A stretch of DNA of 64,000 nt from the NCBI GenBank assembly GCA_024305405.1, contig JAKNDB010000087.1, positions 2,170,001-2,234,000 of the forward strand, given 5' to 3'. This stretch comes from Dirofilaria immitis (Eukaryota > Nematoda > Chromadorea > Rhabditida > Onchocercidae). Both the position numbers and the translations under genes were made by a program. A model generated the notes under the pieces. The model was not told the origin of the DNA, made no database searches, and saw only the letters and a list, made by a program, of their open reading frames with translations. This document shows positions 29,590 to 42,357 of this stretch, piece after piece (positions within the stretch are counted from its first letter, which is position 1; every line of letters starts with the position of its first letter).

Positions 29590-29697
29590 CTCTCACACAT
29601 ACGCATGCATGCATGTATATTGCATATATACTCACACGTATACTCATGTACACATACGCATGCAAGCGTACACTCATACGTATGCACGCATACACGT
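29590..29697. repeat. Alternating purine-pyrimidine tract rich in CA/TG/CG steps
   Basis: The tract has repeated ACGCATGCATGCATGTA-like and CACACGTATACTC-like words, including several CACGTA, GCATGC and CGTACA steps. Long stretches alternate purine and pyrimidine, which favours Z-form DNA. It is not a clean short tandem repeat. Confidence 0.5.
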
Positions 29698-30189
29698 AAT
29701 GATAATTTCAATTCTTGCAACATTTACCGAGGTCCATTGACATATTTTTTTGACCTCAGATGAAGAAGGAAATGGCCAATTTGGATAATCTATTGATTTA
29801 ACCGATGATAGAGAGAGATAGGAGGAAGAGAGAAGAAGAAAGAGAGTAATTGATAAAAGAGGGATGGATAAGACAGATATAATGTCGTGATAACAGGGAT
29901 TTTGGAAATGTTAGGATTTTTTCCGAAAGATGAAAAGGATGGATGCGTGATGATTGATGAAGCGCTATGATGATAAGGGTACTTAGGAGAAATTTTTGAT
30001 AACATAATAAGAAAGGTGATTTTTTTGAGGATTTCTGGTGTCAATTGTTTGATAAAGTGATAAGAAGGATTGAGGAAATTTTTGGTTCTGATTAGTTGAT
30101 GATCCAATTTTTTCATATATCGGTGAGAATTAAAGAGATACCAATCTTTCCGTCGTATTTTTAAAATATTGCACGAGAATAATCATTAC

Positions 30190-30470
30190 ATTATCATCAT
30201 TGATGATGCATTTACGTGAAGGTGAAAAGGGTCACTGTCATTACATCTTTTTATCTATCATTAATAATACATTTACGTGGAGGTGAAAAGGGTCATTACA
30301 TCTTCTCTATCATTGATGATACATTTACGTGGAGGTGAAAAGTGTCATTACATCTTCTTCTCTATCATTGATGATGCATTTACGTGAAGGTGAAAAGGGT
30401 CATTACATCTTCTCTATCATTGATGATACATTTACGTGGAGGTGAAAAGGGTCATTCTATAGGAGCTGGT
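30190..30470. repeat. Minisatellite, 5 copies of a 52-61-bp unit
   Basis: The anchor TTTACGTGRAGGTGAAAAG recurs at 30211, 30272, 30324, 30379 and 30431 (spacings 61, 52, 55, 52). Each copy also carries CATTACATCTTCTCTATCAT and a small ATCAT/ATGAT palindrome. Copies differ by a few substitutions and by length changes in the CTT stretch. Confidence 0.85.
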
Positions 30471-31644
30471 AGACTTTTGGTCGACAAATAAGTTATCTAA
30501 TATGAATATAAACTTATTTCTTGGCTTTTTCTTAGGAAAAAATTATAAAATAAGACACGAAACATTCATCTAAATAGATCTTTCATCATTGAGAACAGTT
30601 GTTTTAAAATAAACTACGCATATCCGAATCTTTAATCATTTATAAATTTTGCTGATCCAATATTATCATCTGTCAATGATCTTTAACTCTTGAGATAAAT
30701 TCTTGTCGAGAATTGCTAATTAATAGTTCTTATAAGTTTAAATCACCCATTCATTTATAAAATTCCTCTTATGGAAATAAATTTTTCACCATTTTATATT
30801 CAATAATTTGGATATGAATAAATAATTCCGGCAAATTTAATATCATATATTCATTCATATACATAGCATAAAAACGAAATAATTTTCACCATTCAAAATA
30901 AATGATTATTTCAGTTAAAATTAAATTACAATTGCAAAATTTTTTAAGATCAAATTATCAATGAGTAAGTAATGCCACTAGTGAGTGATAATAAAATTAT
31001 CATTTTGAATTACGCAATGTTATTTAAATTGATATCAGTAATGGCTATATACATCTATCACTAATAATTATTCATTTTTTATTCAATTATATTTCATGAC
31101 TTATATCGTATATTTAATTTTTAAATAACAACTTGATTACATAGATATATTGTTATATAGATACAAATATCAAAATGAATGAAAATAATATAAGAATAAG
31201 ATAAAAATAAGCATATATTATTTGATATAGTTAAAATGATAGCAAATATAGGATTAGAAAATTTATATTAAAAAATAAAAATTTACATAAATTTTTCATT
31301 TTTCCTCTTCTCACACTCTCTCTTCCTTTACCATATTTTATAATCAAATAATCAAATATTTGATTTCTTTTTGATTGAAAAGAAAGGAAGGCATACTAAA
31401 CAAGCATATTGTTATTATCCATTATTATTTCTTCTCTTCTCTTTTCTTTTCTTTTTATTAGAAAATTATTGAACAGAAAAGTTTACTTTCAATTTCTTTC
31501 CTTTTCATAAATTATCAATCGTAACAAAATTTTCCTTTTCCTTTCAATATTTCAATAAAAAATTCTTTTTTTTCCTCCTTCTTCCATGCCATTTAATAAT
31601 GTTATGATTTTATTTTATATTATATATAATAATATAGCATATTT

Positions 31645-31708
<64 letters not shown>

Positions 31709-31720
31709 CGATGATGATGA
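31645..31720. repeat. (GAT)n microsatellite
   Basis: About 25 GAT units with one GAC interruption near the right end. Confidence 0.9.
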
Positions 31721-31861
31721 CAGTGACAAAAATGATAACGATAAGGATGACAATTTCTTTTTAACTTTTTCCTTTTTCTTCTTTATGCTGTAGTTGACAT
31801 TTTTACATTGATATATTTATTATTAAAATAATGAAATGAAATGACTAATATGGGAAATTTT

Positions 31862-31864
<3 letters not shown>

Positions 31865-31895
<31 letters not shown>
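31865..31895. repeat. (AT)n microsatellite
   Basis: About 15 AT units. Confidence 0.9.
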
Positions 31896-31898
<3 letters not shown>

Positions 31899-34800
31899 GT
31901 GATAAGAATTCTCTGATATTATTTCTTATCTTTGATCATTTAAATTATTATTAATTAAATTGGTTCTATCATATTTTAATTAAAATCAGTTGATAAATTT
32001 GATACTTCTATCAATGATCATAAAATGAAAGTGGAGAAAAGCTTTACTTATCAGTCTGAAAAAATTAAAAAATTTTTTTAGTTATTTGAAAACAAAAAGG
32101 ATTTATATATGCAAGATGACTGAAATATAGTATAGTATTAGAGGAGGAAGAGGATTAATGAATTGTTTAAAAAAAATATATGTATATATATCGAATATCA
32201 ATAAGTAATTAAATTATAGCTAATGCATACCGTAAATAGATTATTGTATTAATCATAAAATATTTTTGAAATAAATAGTAATCAAAGTCATTCTAATTAT
32301 AATATTAATATCAAAATAATTCGGAAACATTCATTCATTATTTATTCATTTTTAAATATTTATACGATTATAATATTAATTGCATTTCATTTTTATAATT
32401 AATTTCTATCAATTCATTTCAATTATCAATTATGATATATTTATTAACATATTAATTAATAATACTGCAAAAAAATGTTAAATGTTTTACTATTAATTTA
32501 AAACATAAAATTAGGTTTCTTTGTATATTTAGTAAAACAAAAGAGCAATTAACATCAAACTTTTAAATTATTCAATCTGATAAAGTATTTATAAATTTTA
32601 AACAGGTTTTCATATCATCTTCATGTTGGCTAATCTTTTTCGAGTACTGTTAATAGATAATTTGAAATATTTAAATCTATTTTAAATTATAAGTTTTCAT
32701 TTTTCTTTATAATAAATTAAAATTTTAAATCAAATATTTGTTTATATGGAAGATAATAATTTGATCAAATTTATATGATCAAAAATAATAATTTTCTTCG
32801 GCAAAACCAAAATTCTTATTATTAATTTTTCTCAAAATTACTAAATTACGTAGACAATATTTTTTCGATGAAAATTTTAGCCGACCGGTTAGTGAAATTG
32901 AAAATCAATATTAAATTAGTGGAATTGAATGGTCTGTAAAATGAAATTTGTTTAGAGGATGAGAATATCATTTTAGTATTAAATTTTGCATCATTTTTCT
33001 ATTCATTTTCATTTTCTTTTTCTTTTTTTTTTGCAAATTTTCTATCGATTTTTAATTTGAAATTAAATTTTGGTTGTTAGAAAAGAAAAAATAAAATAAA
33101 TTAAATTTGCAATACAAATGAATAATATAAATTTGTTGAAATGAAAATTTTAAAGCGATCAATATTTATAAAAAATGATGAATATAGTTCATTTCAAATA
33201 AATTTTGCATTAATTAAATTGATTAATATTAATTCGTTATCTGTTCCATGCAAAACAATTAATTTATTCCAAGCCCTAAGCCTATTAAATGTGTAAATGT
33301 CTCTTGTCCAATTCTATTTTCATTCATTTTTATTTATTCAGCTTTTTTCTTTTTTTTTAAATTTAAATAAATACGCCAACATTCATAAAATTTTCAATAA
33401 AACTTCGCATATAAATTATTTCATAACATAGTATTTTGTAGGTTCAACTTTTTAAAATTATTAAAAATTGGAAATTTTATTTTGCAATAAATTTGATGAA
33501 TTTTTTTTAAATATTCTGTGACATAACAGTAAATTCTCGATTTCCTTCTTATTCAACTTTCTCCTCCTTACCTCTTCCCTCTGAAGTATTCGATGATGAT
33601 TAAAATGATTGTGATCGCAAAAGGTGATAAGTATGGTAATCATAAGTCATAAGTGAAAATAAACTCTTTCCTATTTTGAAAACAATTTTTTTTGTTTGCT
33701 ATTCCCATGTTGTTATAGGCTGACAAGTTTTTATCATCCAAATTTTATCAAATTTCTATATTTCAACACTATTAATGAAGCATGCCAGTATAACACTATT
33801 AATTTCAATTTCATATCGAAATACTTCAATTCATTACTAATAACTATTGATAATTTTATAAATTTCCTCATTAATTTCCTAGGATATCCCAACTTGTTGC
33901 ATATTAAAAATTTATACGAAAAATTCCACACTGTTTTTAATATGTAGTTTAATTTGCTAATTATTCATTTATAATTATGTAATTAATTATACATTTTTAT
34001 TATATACTAATGAAATAAAATACTGAAATCGATTGAATTAAAAATAAAAATATTTTTTCTAATACTTTGAATTATAAATAATTATTACTTCGTTTTTGCA
34101 TATAAATAATAATTACATTGTGCAAAATGCAAAATGCAAGTTAGCATTTTAAATATGCAATAAAATGGAAGCATTATGAATCGGGAATATTCGAGATGAT
34201 TCATTTTAAGATAACTATCTTATGAAGAGATGTGAAATGCATTTTATATCTATAGATTCTGAAGCAATTTGATGATATAAATTTGTTGAAAAATTGAAGA
34301 TGTCCATTTATGACGTAATAATAATATTATTTGGATTAGCTAAATCATTTGAATAGAATTCTTTTGCGATTCTAACGATTAGGATTAATCTACTATTTCA
34401 GCTAAATTTACAGGTACGAATTTTAGCACAGATTAGATTAATCTTATCAAGCTCTCGACATATTATTATTATTAATCGATTGTTATTTTATTTTTTATTA
34501 TTTACTATAACAAAATTGGATTTAATTCGAATTCAGCTCAATTATACGAACGATAAGTAAGGACAGAAAATTAAAAATATATTTATCATAAGATTTTATT
34601 TGACGATATTAACAAATGAAATTAACGATTGATCGAAAGATCAAGATCAAGGAATGATTATGATAAAAATAAATCAAAGATACGTGTGAAAGATAAAAAT
34701 ACATAGAAATTAATATAAGCTGATATCTTACTAATTAGTGTTCATATCTTACTAATTAATGTAATCAATGAATATGTTGAATTTCAAATCCATTTCATTA

Positions 34801-35479
34801 AAAAAAATCAATATTTATCCTTCTTTATTTTAAGCTTAGAGATAGTCTAAATAAAATTTTCACTTAGTATTATCAGCTTTGGAATTTAATTGTCAATAAT
34901 TTATTTAAATTTAATTTATAATTTAAGTTCAATAAAATTTATATTACTAACGAAATTTAAATAATTAAATATATTTAGATAATTCAGTATAATATTATTA
35001 TGAAATAAGTAATGTCGAATCTTTCGTACACAGCTGACTGACTATATTATCAATGTCAATTATCGATAATCATAGGATGGATAGTTATGAATCAGTGATA
35101 ATAGCATCTCATCATTGATAGCAGCATCTTATCATTGACATCAGTATCCTATCACTAGAAGTAATATTTATTGGCAAGTAGAAAATATTTTACTTCCCCG
35201 AAGGTATTTTATATAGAAAAATATGAACAACCAATGCTCATACCTTACTAATTAGTGTAATGAACATGTTGCTTGATAGATGAAGTGTCGAGAACTAGCT
35301 ATCTCTGTGTCCTAGCAGTTCGGGATTGTTACGTCATTCGAAAGAAGCTAAAGCCACAGGCTAAAATCGACTCGAAATAGAATCACTCTCCCATATCTCT
35401 TTGTCCACTTTCTCTTTTTAACTAGAACCTAGTTTTATGAATAGCTAAACAACTATGTCATTTATATTCATCGATATAA

Positions 35480-35790
35480 TGATCACTATGATGATGAAAC
35501 GAGGAACAAGGCCCAGAATAGGCATGGCCAACAAGCCTATCACACCCATCCTGCAACACAGATCGATCTTCCACTCATCCCATCCTTTACAGCTTGCCAC
35601 ATATGTCGTCCACTCGCACCTCTCCCTCCTCCCTGCCCACATTCATACAATCGTCGCCATCCTATCCTCTGGGATTGGTATCGACCCTTTCCTCATCCTC
35701 ACACTCTCTTGTGCTAATGCTACTGCTAACATTGTAATCGTACCCTACCGGCCCCTTCATTCACTATCTTACCCTTACCCAATATCCTAT
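35480..35790. other. Pyrimidine-rich, higher-GC island of unknown nature
   Basis: The plus strand turns C-rich here (blocks such as CTCCCTCCTCCCTGCCCAC and CCCTACCGGCCCCTTC), unlike the AT-rich flanks. An open frame crosses it on each strand, but neither translation shows a domain I recognise. It could be an old transposon remnant, a regulatory island or a transcribed non-coding segment. Confidence 0.3.
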
Positions 35791-36844
35791 ACCTTTTACC
35801 TATCCTTATCTATCATCATATATTTTTTTATCCCATTCCTATTCTTTTTATTCTATTCTCATCTATCCCTTCTATTCTCTCCTTATCTTATACCTTTTAT
35901 TCTGTCTTTACCTAATTATCTTTTTCCTTTCTTTTAAAATTTTACTTTATTCATAATTCCATCTCCTCTACCCTACCCATTTCTTTACAACTTACCTGTT
36001 CATTATTTCTTCTGATCTATTCTACCTATCCATTCTATTCATCAATGACGTTAACATAATCTCGACGTAATCTCCTCATTATTTTCAAAACTTTTTTATA
36101 GCGTATATATATTTATATTTTTGGAATTTTACATTCTTCACTATTATCATTTATCATCACTTTCTCGAATTCACGCTTGTTATTACTGTTGGTACATGTC
36201 TAATTGATAGTGCCGTTAATTCTTGACGTATTATTCAATAATATATTTTTACATGTATTTTACTTTAATAATTATTTATTTATATAGCAATCATTTTTTT
36301 GTTTACATTTGAATTTTTTTTTACATTGTTTATTATTTTATTCAATCAATAGCTTGATCTTATTAATTTGTTCATTCTGTTTTATTTTGTTGTTGTTGAT
36401 TTAAATATCAAATATTTCAATTAAATTATTCTGTAAAATCAGATCTAATTTATGAAATTATAAAATCTCATAAATTATTGTTAATTGAATATACAAAGAA
36501 TTTTAATCTAAAAATGATTTAATTCGAAATTATTTTTCTAAAAATATTTTTATGATAATTATTTTCATTTTTGTATATATTCATTTCATCCTTTCTTTTT
36601 CATTAATTTTCCTTATCTCTCTAACTAACAACAATAATTATTGCTAATAGAGATTTTAACTGGATTTTTTTTTTTAATTACATTTTTGAATATTATAGTT
36701 TGATTAACTAATTGATTGATTGATCGATTGATTGATTGATCAAATTTCTGTTATATTTATAAGAATGATTTACATAATTTACATTGTAATATCAAACGGG
36801 AAAAGAACGAATTTAAAAGGCGGGAAAATAGAGGAGATTGAAGT

Positions 36845-36873
36845 GGGGAAGCGGGGAGAAGCGGGGAGCAGGG
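36845..36873 (+). other. G-quadruplex motif
   Basis: Four G runs (GGGG, GGGG, GGGG, GGG) are separated by AAGC, AGAAGC and AGCA, which fits the G3+N1-7 rule. It lies inside a purine-rich segment (about 36795-36925), unusual in this AT-rich DNA. Confidence 0.6.
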
Positions 36874-37721
36874 AAGAAATGAAAAAAAACGAAAAAGTTG
36901 GCAATTTCGACAGGAAATTATTTGATTGCTATGGAAATATTATGGATGGATGGATAGAGAAGTGAATAAAAGAAGCGAAAAACCTGTTCAATATGACGGC
37001 TTTTTTTTGATTAAGTTTCTGTCGTTTACTTACCTGAAATTTACGAAACTTTATATTACGTAATAACCTTTCTCCTCTTTTTTTTATTTCTTGTTTTAAT
37101 TACCTGTTTCTAATAACCTTTACACTCGTTCTTTATCTTCTTCACATTAAAATTATCTGCCTTCTTATTTCTTTTAATAATATATTCCTCTAGTCTTTCT
37201 CTCTCTCTCTTTCTGTTTCTGTCTCTTTACATTTCTCATGCTTTTCACATGTTTCAAAAAAACAGTAGGAGAGAGAAGAGGAGAAGAGAAAAGAAAAAAG
37301 GAAAAAAAAAGTAAATTAAGAATTGTAGTTGCAGTGAGAATGAAAAATTGATAAGTGTGATAGATAATAGTAGTAGTAGTAGTAATAATTCTCACCGTAT
37401 AGTTAAATTTGATCAAATACCATCTGTTATCTATGTATTGGAAAATAGCAGAGATGAAAAGTAAAATAATATGCCTGAGGGGTTTCGTTTTTCTTTTCCT
37501 CTTTTCTTATTAATTAATTATTTAATTAGTTGGTTAATTAGACAATTTTATATAGAAAATAGTTGAAATATTCATTTAATGTTAATATATTTTTTATTTG
37601 AAGAGAGTATTTAAATGATATCATTTCAACTATACTATTTAATATAATATTATGATTTGAATAAAATTTATAATTATTTACTTAAAATAATTCAACAATT
37701 TCATTATATATATAATTAGAT

Positions 37722-37886
37722 AACTTGAGATAGGAATATAAAAGATAGGTTATATGTGAAATAATATTATGAATATAATTTGAGATAGGAATATAAAAGA
37801 TAGGTTATATGTGAAATAATATTATGAATATAACTTGAGATAGGAATATAAAAGATAGGTTATATGTGAAATAATATTATGAATAT
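37722..37886. repeat. Minisatellite, 3 near-identical 55-bp copies
   Basis: The word TTGAGATAGGAATATAAAAG recurs at 37725, 37780 and 37835. The copies are almost identical, which suggests recent expansion; the flanks show no gene. Confidence 0.9.
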
Positions 37887-38595
37887 TCATATATTATATA
37901 TACATTTTATACTTATCCCGTATCATCGTTTAGTAAAGAAAAAGAAATTTCAAATTATATAAATTAAATGATAATACCAATCAAAATTGTTTTAATATAT
38001 TTTATTATGATAATATTATCATCTGGATTATTATCGCTATATATATAGTTGATAGATTTAATTAGCTAAATTATGTTATTAAATAAATGATTTAGTGATC
38101 AATTAACAATAGTATTATTGTTACTATGATTAGAGATCGTAAAGTTTGTAATTTTTATCATCAAACTAAATTAAACGACGAAAATAAAATTTTTTTAATT
38201 CGAATTTGTTTAATTGACTAACCTTTTTTGACACATTAATATGTTATCATATCATATCATTATCATTATGCTAATGATAATAGTTTGTCATTGTTCTATT
38301 TATTCCTCTCCTTCTCATCCCTACAGGTTTGTTTAATTAAGAAAAAGATGAAAATTTACTTTTTTTTCTCCTTTTAAATTGCCAATTTTCGAAATATATC
38401 GCATGTATTGATATGGTGACATTTCCATTTCATTTCATTTCATTTCATTTCACATTCTTCCTTCCTTCCTTTCTTTCACAATCATTCTCTCACATTTTCG
38501 TCGTCTATATTCATTGCTATCATTCACATATTTGCTATGTATTTAAATTCAACAATGATTATTTTCAAATTCCTTATCATCATATGATTTTATAA

Positions 38596-38654
38596 GGGAG
38601 AGGAGAGAAAGCGAGAGACAGAGAGACAGACAGAGAGAGAGAGAGAGAGAGAGA
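38596..38654. repeat. (GA)n-rich purine tract
   Basis: GAGAGG and GACAGA variants lead into an uninterrupted GA run at the right end. Confidence 0.85.
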
Positions 38655-40825
38655 ATGGATACAATTATTTATAGAATGATTTACTTTTTTCTTAAATAAA
38701 TATGAAAGAGAAGATTGGAAAGGATAGATAAAGGAAGATAATATTTCTACTAAATTTATCCATATGATTAAAACTGAAAGAATTAAAGATAGAAGGCTAT
38801 AATTTTAATCCGAAAAATAGATTTATGAAATTCAGTTGTATTATTTGAAATGAAATTATTATTAAATTTTATTCAACAAAACGACTTGCTTAACTTCTCT
38901 TATCATTTTCTTCTATCATATACTTCCGTCTTTTTCTTTTTCTCATCAAATTTGATTAGAATTGATTTAGAGACTTTACTGCTGATAATGACAAACGTGA
39001 TTGTTAAAAAAAAAAAAGGAAAATTTAATTTTGTCGAAATTCAATTGCGTAATTTAATTTCGCATGATAAAAGATGGAAAAGTTTATTAAAAAGTTTAAA
39101 TATAGCATTATATGAGATGTTTCTGAAATTAATTCTCATATAGCGATTTAGATTACTTTTGTTCGTTAATGGAAAAGTAATTGATATATTTTTTTTTTTT
39201 AGTAATTGAAAGTAAAATTTAGAAAAATTTTCATTTAAAATAATGTTGATGATAAGTAAAAGTGAAATTTTTATGAGAAGTACATTTGTCAAATTGTGAT
39301 GTAAAAAAAAAAAGATTGAATTGTGTGTGATTTGAAGTAATAATTAAATCTTATGGAAATTTTCTTTCTTTCCCCTCCGTAAAAATTTCTCAAATTCTCG
39401 AATCATTTGATAAGCATTTGGTAATGTTTAGATATTTCTCGAATTGTCATATATATGTAAACATTAAATGAATAAAACTAAATCAATAGTAGCAGATGTT
39501 TTTCATACATCTTACTACTTCTCCTATTTGTTTACATATGTATCGGTTGATGTGTTATTTGCATATATATATATATATATATATATGCTATATGTGTATA
39601 TTGACATACATACTTAAAAGCAAGAATATAATTGTTGTACTGGTTGAGTTGTCGAGAATTGCATTAAGGAAATGAAGCATAACAAAGAGCAAATGAATTA
39701 CTAAACACAATAAAAATAGTAAATAATATTTATAAAAAGTACTTTTCATTTATCCTTCACAATGTTTACAATGTTTGAAATGATGGATAGTTTTATTTTT
39801 TGAAATTAGTCAAGCATATATATATATGTCCATCATTTGAATAGATTATGTCGTCGTCATTATCATTATTATCATCATCTTTTGTTATTGTTTATTTTTA
39901 TTATCGATTTGTTAATTAAATAATTAATTGCTAGTAAGTAATTCGATTATAATTTCAGACTATTATTTTTTCAAATATTTAAAAATGGATTAATTGATTG
40001 TTTGTTTATGTTTTTATTTTTTTATTTTCTGGATTTTAATTTAATTTTTTTTTTGAATTTTATGATTATCAGTAATGTTATATGGATAAATAATTAGCAT
40101 AAATGGGTTTTATAAGCGAATGATATTATTGTTATTTGTGAATGTTATCACTTATTATTATGATGGTGTTATTATCAGAATTATCATTATTATATGCATA
40201 ATTGATCGACTTGATTAGCTTAATTATTAAGTTGTCAAGCAAATGATAATGATAATGTGGTAATGAATTGGCAATAATGTCATTGTTAAATGATTATAAA
40301 TTTTAAAATTTGTAAATTCTTTCATAAAATTGAATTAAATTACTAAACTGATTTCCAATCTTGATATTAAAAGAATCAAATAATTTACTTATTTCTCTCA
40401 AATTTTTGGTTGTTTTTAAGTTAATTGTTGTCATTTATAAAAATTTGTTAATTGATCGCAAATCGATACAATGTAAATATTATCAATATTAATTGCGTGA
40501 GCTATCTTAAGGAAATTTTTAATTTGAAGAAAAACAATAAATTAATTTTATTTATTGAAATGACTTTTTCTCCGTTTTTCTTTTCAAATTATTTTTGCTT
40601 TCAATATGTATATTCAAATGAATTTAATTTATTTTTCTTCTTGCTCAATATAAAATTTATCAATTCTCCATTTATTATATCTTTCGCTCATTCAATTTGA
40701 TTATATGATAAGCAAACTATCATATTGAATAATTCGAAAAATTTTAAATTTTAAGAATATTTTCTTTTATTTTATCAGATTGCTTACTTCCTTATGCATC
40801 TCTATAGTACTGCTTTTTGTTTTAA

Positions 40826-41025
40826 ATATCATTATTGTTATTATTATCATTATCATCATCTTCACTACTATCATTATCCTCATCAATTGAAAGAAGTCTT
40901 TCAATTTCTTTTCATTGTAACAAATCAAATATAATAAAACAATATTTTCATTATCATTATCATTATTATCATTGTTATTATCATTATCATTATTATCATT
41001 GTTATTATTATTATTATTATTATTG

Positions 41026-41099
<74 letters not shown>

Positions 41100-41210
41100 T
41101 ATCATTTTCGTCATCATTGTCGTCGCCATCATCATTACTATTGTTGAGGAAAGTCTTTCAATTTCATTTCTTGTAACACAAAATATAATAAAGCAAAAAT
41201 GTAATCTTCT
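40826..41210. repeat. ATT microsatellite flanked by diverged direct repeats
   Basis: The ATT run (about 41001-41094) sits between two related segments. Both carry an ATC/ATT-rich lead, then AAGTCTTTCAATTTC, a TTGTAACA word, and AATATAATAAARCA; the copies begin near 40826 and 41098. An (AAT)n run follows at 41337-41383. Open frames over this block are only poly-Ile/Asn products of the repeat. Confidence 0.7.
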
Positions 41211-41347
41211 CAGTTCCTTTCTTCCTCTTTCATCTTCTCGCATTCATTTTCTTCTTTTTCAAAAATAGAATCTATTAGTGATGTCATCATTGTTAATGAT
41301 GATAGTGGTGATGATGACGATAATAAATGATGGTGGCAATAATAATG

Positions 41348-41384
<37 letters not shown>

Positions 41385-42289
41385 CGACGACAATGATGAT
41401 GATTACACTGTTAATGAGCCATTGTTGCTACATACTCTCCTGTCACACGAATAGTTCATTTTTTTTTCCTTTCTTCGTATCCATTTTCTTCTCTTCTTCT
41501 CTACCCGTATTTTTTCTCTTTTCCCATGGAAATTGTTATCACAGTCATTCTTATTTCTCATTCCTCAATAAAGCTCTCTTCTTGAATAATTCTCATTCAC
41601 TCTTTTTTCTTAATCGTCTGCCTCCTCTTTCTATTCTTTTTCTTTTCCTCCTTCTCTTCTTTTTTCTCCTCATCCCTTCTTCTTTCTCGTTTCATCTTCT
41701 CTACCAAGAAACCCATTTTTTGAAAAATTTTTTCTCAAGGGCTGCTGTTCCTCCCTCCTCCTTATCTCTGTCCTCTCTTTTCATCCTTCTACCCTATTCC
41801 TTATCTTATCTTATCATATCCTTCTCTTCCCCTCCTCCACCTCCCGATATATGTTACATTTAGTTTCTTGAGTTTCTTTCCTGGTTAATGTTATAGCAAA
41901 TTATTAACTTACTATTATCACTTATCATTCCGATGGCACGCTTGCTGTTCCTATCAATTGATTCGTCATTTCCTTCCTTCATTCTTCTTCATACCTCAGT
42001 TACCTTAAACTTCTAGTTTCTGCATTAATGTTGCTATTATCACTACTATACAATGCATTTGCTAAAAAAATAAGAAAATTCTAAAGTTTCTTTATTGTCT
42101 AAGGAATGGTTCATTTTGTGGATCATTTGTTAGTAGAATCAGTTATATTTACATGGCATTTTTATTTTCGATAATGTCATTTTCAACGTTATGATAGCAT
42201 TATATGTCTTATAGATGATTTTTAGAAGTTTAGCGTATTGTACGATTTAATGGTTTTATTGGCGATATATGTTTGTCTTGCATTTTGCG

Positions 42290-42299
42290 ATCGTTTCAG
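42290..42299 (+). other. Candidate trans-splice acceptor before the nuclear receptor
   Basis: GATCGTTTCAG ends at 42299, 58 bases before the chosen ATG at 42358. It could instead close a 5'UTR intron. Confidence 0.4.
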
Positions 42300-42357
42300 T
42301 TATTCGTCTTTTGGCAGGAGGAAGGTGCTGATTGTTGTTATCAGTGATTATAGGGCA

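Larger units (their letters stand above)
26294..42291. other. 16-kb gene-free, repeat-rich stretch
   Basis: No protein family or exon chain was recognised. The longest open frames (35455-35937, 41327-41863) are low-complexity and hydrophobic, with no splice context or match I know. The stretch holds most of the window's simple repeats, two minisatellites (30190-30470, 37722-37886), an alternating CA/TG-rich tract, a G-quadruplex motif and a compositional island near 35480-35790, all listed separately. Its right end must carry the nuclear receptor's promoter, so long-range regulation is possible but not shown. Confidence 0.6.

Noticed and set aside
29431..29763. His/Cys-rich open frame, possible secreted peptide
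   Set aside because: The composition comes from the alternating CA/TG tract; no signal peptide or cysteine framework.
29790..30116. 108-residue minus-strand open frame
   Set aside because: The complement of a purine-rich tract; no family resemblance, and it stops short of the minisatellite without splice signals.
35455..35937. 160-residue open frame as a gene
   Set aside because: Hydrophobic, Leu/Ile/Ser/Tyr-rich translation of a C/T-rich tract with no domain, splice context or start signal.
40767..41268. Ile/Asn-rich open frames on both strands
   Set aside because: They are translations of the ATT/ATC microsatellite.
41327..41863. 178-residue open frame
   Set aside because: Starts in an AAT repeat and runs through a CTT/TTC-rich tract; Ser/Leu/Phe low complexity.
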